The notes under the pieces: generated by a model | Seen by the model: the letters and a program-made list of their open reading frames with translations, nothing else | What the model was told of the DNA's origin: nothing | Database searches by the model: none | Made by a program: the position numbers and the translations under genes | In this document: piece by piece, positions 59,060 to 64,000 of the stretch | Layout of the letters: every line of letters starts with the position of its first letter | Position numbering within the stretch: position 1 is the stretch's first letter | Assembly (NCBI RefSeq): GCF_024713975.1 | Contig: NC_091108.1 | Location: 7,237,001 to 7,301,000, forward strand | Direction: 5' to 3' | Source: Paralichthys olivaceus | Taxonomy: Eukaryota > Chordata > Actinopteri > Pleuronectiformes > Paralichthyidae | Length of the DNA stretch: 64,000 nucleotides

Positions 59060-62000
59060 TATAAACCATCATCAACCTTCATTTATTTCCATGATTTGCT
59101 CTTAATTTCAACCATCTCTCATTTCTGTTACCTTTCTTTTTCTAATGCTCCCTCTCTCTTTCCCCTCCAGATTCTGCCTCATGAATGTATGTGTGTAATT
59201 CCTCTGGGCCTAGTTTTACCCTCAGAAGGAAGACAAATAAATCCACAAATAAAACTGTTGGTTATATTTGGTGGCGGAATGGGGTGGGGACGCTTGTAGC
59301 AGTTCATTAAAAATGTCAGGTTCAGAGGTTGAGCATGTATGCTGTCAGTTGATGGCCCACAATGCAATGCACCCCAGAGACAACCATGTACATCTGCCAC
59401 AACGCTGACAGTGATTGAACAATTTAGTCCAAATATGGACACACACACACACACACACACACGCTCATACAAACACATACAGCAGTCGTTTTTGTTTGCT
59501 AGAAAACTCACCTCATTAGTGATGCAGGTGCTGATGATGTGCTTGAGGTTACTTCACATAATCTGTGATTATGAGCCGACGTTAAAGTGAGTTTAATTAG
59601 TTTTTATTTAAATGCTGCGTAAAGTTTGCGACATCAAGACCCGTGGTCTCTGTGTCATGTTTACTGTCCTCACAAAACAGTTTGTCTGAAAAAGTTATGC
59701 ACATATTTACATGGCTTCATTAGCTGAGTAAAATAGTAGTTGTAAAATATATCTCAATAGTCCATCAATCAATGAGGTCGAGTTTTTGACTCTTCAATAA
59801 GACAACAGCAAAAGTCCCTAATCAAAGTCACTGACAAATTGTTGTTATAGTTGTAATCCATCAGGTCTGGAATTGTAAATGTGAAAATCGGTTAATGACT
59901 GAGGACAATATGCTCTGCAGCACAGAAGGTCAAAGGTCAGATAGTCAACTCCAGGGGTTTCCTGATAAACACATTGACAAGAGGAAGATGAAAACCAACC
60001 ACAACCTGCAGATGATTAATGACTCCTGAGAAATCAGTGAAGCATTCCTGAACAATAACAAAGCTATGGCTCATTAGAAAGTAACACCAACTATTTTAAC
60101 CACAACTAATCGCAGAACTACACAGTCTCAACGTTTCCTTATCTTCGTATTGAGTTTAAAATCTGGCTCATATCACATTTCAGTGATTCCAGGAGAACAT
60201 GTGAGGATGATGAAGAGTTTGTGAGACAGACTGTGGCTCGTTTCGTTTCTGTGCCTCACGCAGAGCAGATGGTCTCCACAGCAGCGTCGCTGTAGCGGTG
60301 AACTGCCCTGTGAACACGTCACCATTCCACCGACCATCTCTGCAAACGGCCGAGCAGCCATCCGTCCTCATACTCTCGAAACTACGTGCCACCCATTTGT
60401 CGGCAAGATGATTGAAAGGAAGATTGCAGGTTTTAGTTTTAACGTGAAAAACTGGATTCATCCGTCTTGTCTTTTTTTGCTGTAAGGAGCAGAAAGTGCT
60501 CAGTTAATTATCGTTAACTGTTGATTCAAAATCTATGACTACATTTGAAAATCCACATGTTTAAACTGTCTTTAGTTAAGCTTTATTTATTTCTATCTCT
60601 GATTTACCAGTTTTATATTGTGTCTGTGTTTTAGCTTGTGTTTTTGTCTTTTATTGTGGAAAACACAAGCCTAATAACTTTACTTTACAGGCTCACTGTG
60701 CTTTGTGCTGCTTAGTTTGTTGTTATGTTATTTAACTCATAATAATTTAAGAATAGTTTAATAATGTAATGCAGATCTAGAAAGGCAAGCTCAGTCCTCC
60801 TCCCTTTATTTACATCAAATTTACATCTCTAGGAAAACGACTGTGACTCCTGGAGGCCCCGGGAGGAGAAATGGGTTGAGTGTTGTGGAATGGCGCCCTC
60901 TGCAGACAGAGAGGAGGATTACAAACAAAGATCAGTTGACTCCTATGGTTGACTCACAGTAGAACTTATTCAGTTAAGAGAATTGGATAGAATAAAATAA
61001 AATAGAGGTGATATAGAGAAAATATTGTATTGTACAGGACCTTATACATGTATATTTTATATATTGTATCATATAAGACTGTATATATTATAGATATTGT
61101 ATCGTACAGACCTTACATTTAGTACATATTGTATTATGTAAGACTTTATGTATATGGTGTATATATAATATTATATATAGTATTGCATACGACCATATAT
61201 ATTCTATATACTGTATCATATGAGACATTAGCTTATATCCATGGCTAAACTTTATTGTGGTGATCTTCCATAGTAAAGTTCGTCCTTTCAAAATAAGTTT
61301 CATGCACTCATCAAACCACACCCATGACCACACCCACCCCCTGGTTCTGTTCAGCCAATCAGATTCTTACTTTAGATATAGAGAGTAAAAGTCGTGATGG
61401 CGCCTCCCTGTGGACAGGAGTGTGTCACACAACACCTGGCAGACACTGGACCTCTGACTGTTTCCTGTGAGCGTGAACACATGAGGCCTGGAGGTGAGTC
61501 CAACACTTGGCTTCTTCTTGGGATTTGTTTGGACAGATGCTTCACTAGTGGATGAGAAGCTGAAGTGAACAGAGCTGAAACATCAGCAGAGATCCTCCTG
61601 GTTTTGTTTTGGAAAGATCTCGAGACGATGAATGATCTCAGCTGATCTGTTTGTTTGTCGTTTGTCCCTGAAGAGGGTTCTGTCCTTGTTTCCTTTATTG
61701 TTCTGAATATCATTCAGACTTTTGTCTTTCTTTTCTCTCTGCTCTATATTGCGACTCCTTGCGTTTGCAGACAAATGTTTTTTAAATTCAACATGACAAG
61801 TTGCTCTGTGGTTGAAGTTGATTCAACATTAAATAAATATGTCCACAGCCGTCACAGTTAACATGTTGAAAAAAGAACCACAGAATCACTGGACTAATGT
61901 TTTTGCACTGAAACATCATTTAATAAATATTGACTGTGAAGGCCAACAGCCTATTTTCCCTCCTAAATATTTGAAACCCTGCAGAGATTAGAGAACAAAC

Positions 62001-63370
62001 CGTGTTTAAGAGGGGACACGTGTATTTTACATGTATGTATCTCACTGTGATGGATTCAGATTCTCTGGATTTACGTGATAAAGAACTAGATTTGTATGAA
62101 ATGAGGAAGTAACTTTCGGAGGGAAACCAGAGGAAAGAGTGTCGGGCCTCAGCAGCAACAGTTCAATGGTCCCGTCAGCTCTCAGCAGACTGGAGAAGGA
62201 GCCAAGTTTGAATCTTTAAACTGAGGAAACACAAACAGAACATGGTAAGTTTTCTTTTTTAATGGAATTTTATTTTTTTTGTTTAACACAACTGCATCAT
62301 ATGTTGGACGGATGGTAATTTAAGGTGAATATAAGTAATATCATTAATACTCCACAGGCAAAGTAATGTTGAAAATATATACTACTCACTGTTTAATTTG
62401 CAGTATTTCTCAAGCTTATAAATCTTATTTGTTATGTCTGAGTTTACGGAACTTTTAATGATTGTGTATAAGAACGTTATGTAGAAATATTCTAATGTTT
62501 TTAATATATCCAAATTCACCTTTAAGGGAATGGGTGAATGGGTGAATGGGTGAATCTGCAGGTGAATGACTCCAGAGCTGCTCTGCCACTCAACTCTCAT
62601 TCCATTACTAGTCACCTATTTATTATCATCGTGCTTTCATTGTTGCTGGTATAATGTTATAATATTAAATCTGTTACTGTACTTTCATCAGATGGTGCTT
62701 AAATAAAACCATAACATGGATGATTCTGGTTTTCTCTCCACTGTTTCTGTTGAGGTTAATATCTACTCATCCCGAGTCTGATTCTGCAACAGTTTGTTAG
62801 AAGGAAGATGTTTTTTTATTTTTGTATTTGGTTTGAGTGTGTGAACAGCTTTTCTACAGTATTTTGTGATGGTGTGCAGCGTTAAAGCAGAGCCACATGT
62901 TTCCTGATGATGCCCAGACTGGAAAATGTGATCAACATGATGCTTTAACCCAAGTTTTATTCGGTCAGAGCATTTGAGTATCTGGAATAACTACTGTAAC
63001 TGATGCTGAATGCTTCTCCCTTAACAGAAGAAACTGTTGAAAACAAAGCTTTTGGTTTGGGCTGAAACTTAGATGGATGTTAATTTTCTGCCGTTAGTCT
63101 CCGGTCCTCCTGACCGAAAGGATTTGTTCCCTTTCACCATGAGAGCATGAGTGAGTTCGACCTGATGTTGTGTGATATGGTCTGAGCTATGCTCACCCCC
63201 AAAGTATTAGATTTGGTTCAGGTCATGGATCCGTGCACACCAGTAGTTACTAAATATACCTCAGGTTGTTTTGTTCTCATGGAAATTAAAACAAGTTATC
63301 CAAACATGGTTACAGAACAATGACCCATCACAGATCACTGTAACCCCATCTTAAGGTGATCTGTGATGGG
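59060..63370. other. Right-end sequence with no supported gene
   Basis: Only short frames without family features. It contains a CA run at about 59,439-59,462, TATA-rich repeats at 61,000-61,220, and two donor-like sites after short ATG frames (61,469-61,491 and 62,244-62,246) that could be first exons of genes beyond the window. Confidence 0.5.
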
Positions 63371-63378
63371 TCAGGTTG

Positions 63379-64000
<622 letters not shown>

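Noticed and set aside
59179-59511. 110-codon minus frame containing a Cys-Val run
   Set aside because: Part of it is a CA/TG repeat and the rest has no family features.

Overview
This is nuclear DNA from a ray-finned fish, most likely a percomorph teleost. Supporting signs are multi-exon genes with many 80-400 bp introns, abundant CA/TG microsatellites, teleost-type dispersed repeats, and gene neighbours that match vertebrate synteny groups. Eight protein-coding genes can be reconstructed exon by exon. Every junction proposed below keeps the reading frame open.

Left third (1-22,050). mcoln3, a TRPML endolysosomal cation channel (+), carries an intronless CYP8B-type P450 (-) inside its largest intron. 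It is followed on + by ssx2ip (centriolar satellite and adherens-junction protein), gng5 (G-protein gamma 5) and fuz (CPLANE/ciliogenesis), the last as one uninterrupted exon. mcoln3, ssx2ip and gng5 reproduce the human 1p22 neighbourhood. Two of the genes are ciliary or centrosomal (ssx2ip, fuz), and each has an RFX X-box-like motif upstream.

Repeat island (22,330-27,350). A 108-bp tandem pair of perfect double hairpins with reversed loops is followed by two head-to-tail copies of a roughly 2.3-2.5 kb composite element. Each copy holds a conserved non-coding body, a degenerate tRNA-like segment with pol III A/B boxes, C-rich ~65-bp repeats, a ~62-bp minisatellite, and an end in CTAG. I could not assign the element to a named family. 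A rolling-circle (Helitron/Helentron-like) origin is a hypothesis.

Middle (29,300-38,160). gpt2, alanine aminotransferase 2 (+), has 11 coding exons, an N-terminal mitochondrial-type presequence and a second in-frame Met that could give a cytosolic form.

Right part (38,200-64,000). A ~12 kb gene-free stretch leads to c1ql3, a secreted C1q-like synaptic organiser (+), which is tail-to-tail with pter, the phosphotriesterase-related N-acetyltaurine hydrolase (-). This pair is also adjacent in human 10p13. The last 6 kb hold no gene I can support. They contain a decayed LINE endonuclease fragment, a 108-bp GT microsatellite and some low-complexity AT-rich DNA.

The genes share no single pathway. 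The window is ordinary vertebrate chromosome in which blocks that are separate in human (1p22, 19q13, 16q, 10p13) lie together. The least explained part is the 22.3-27.4 kb repeat island.
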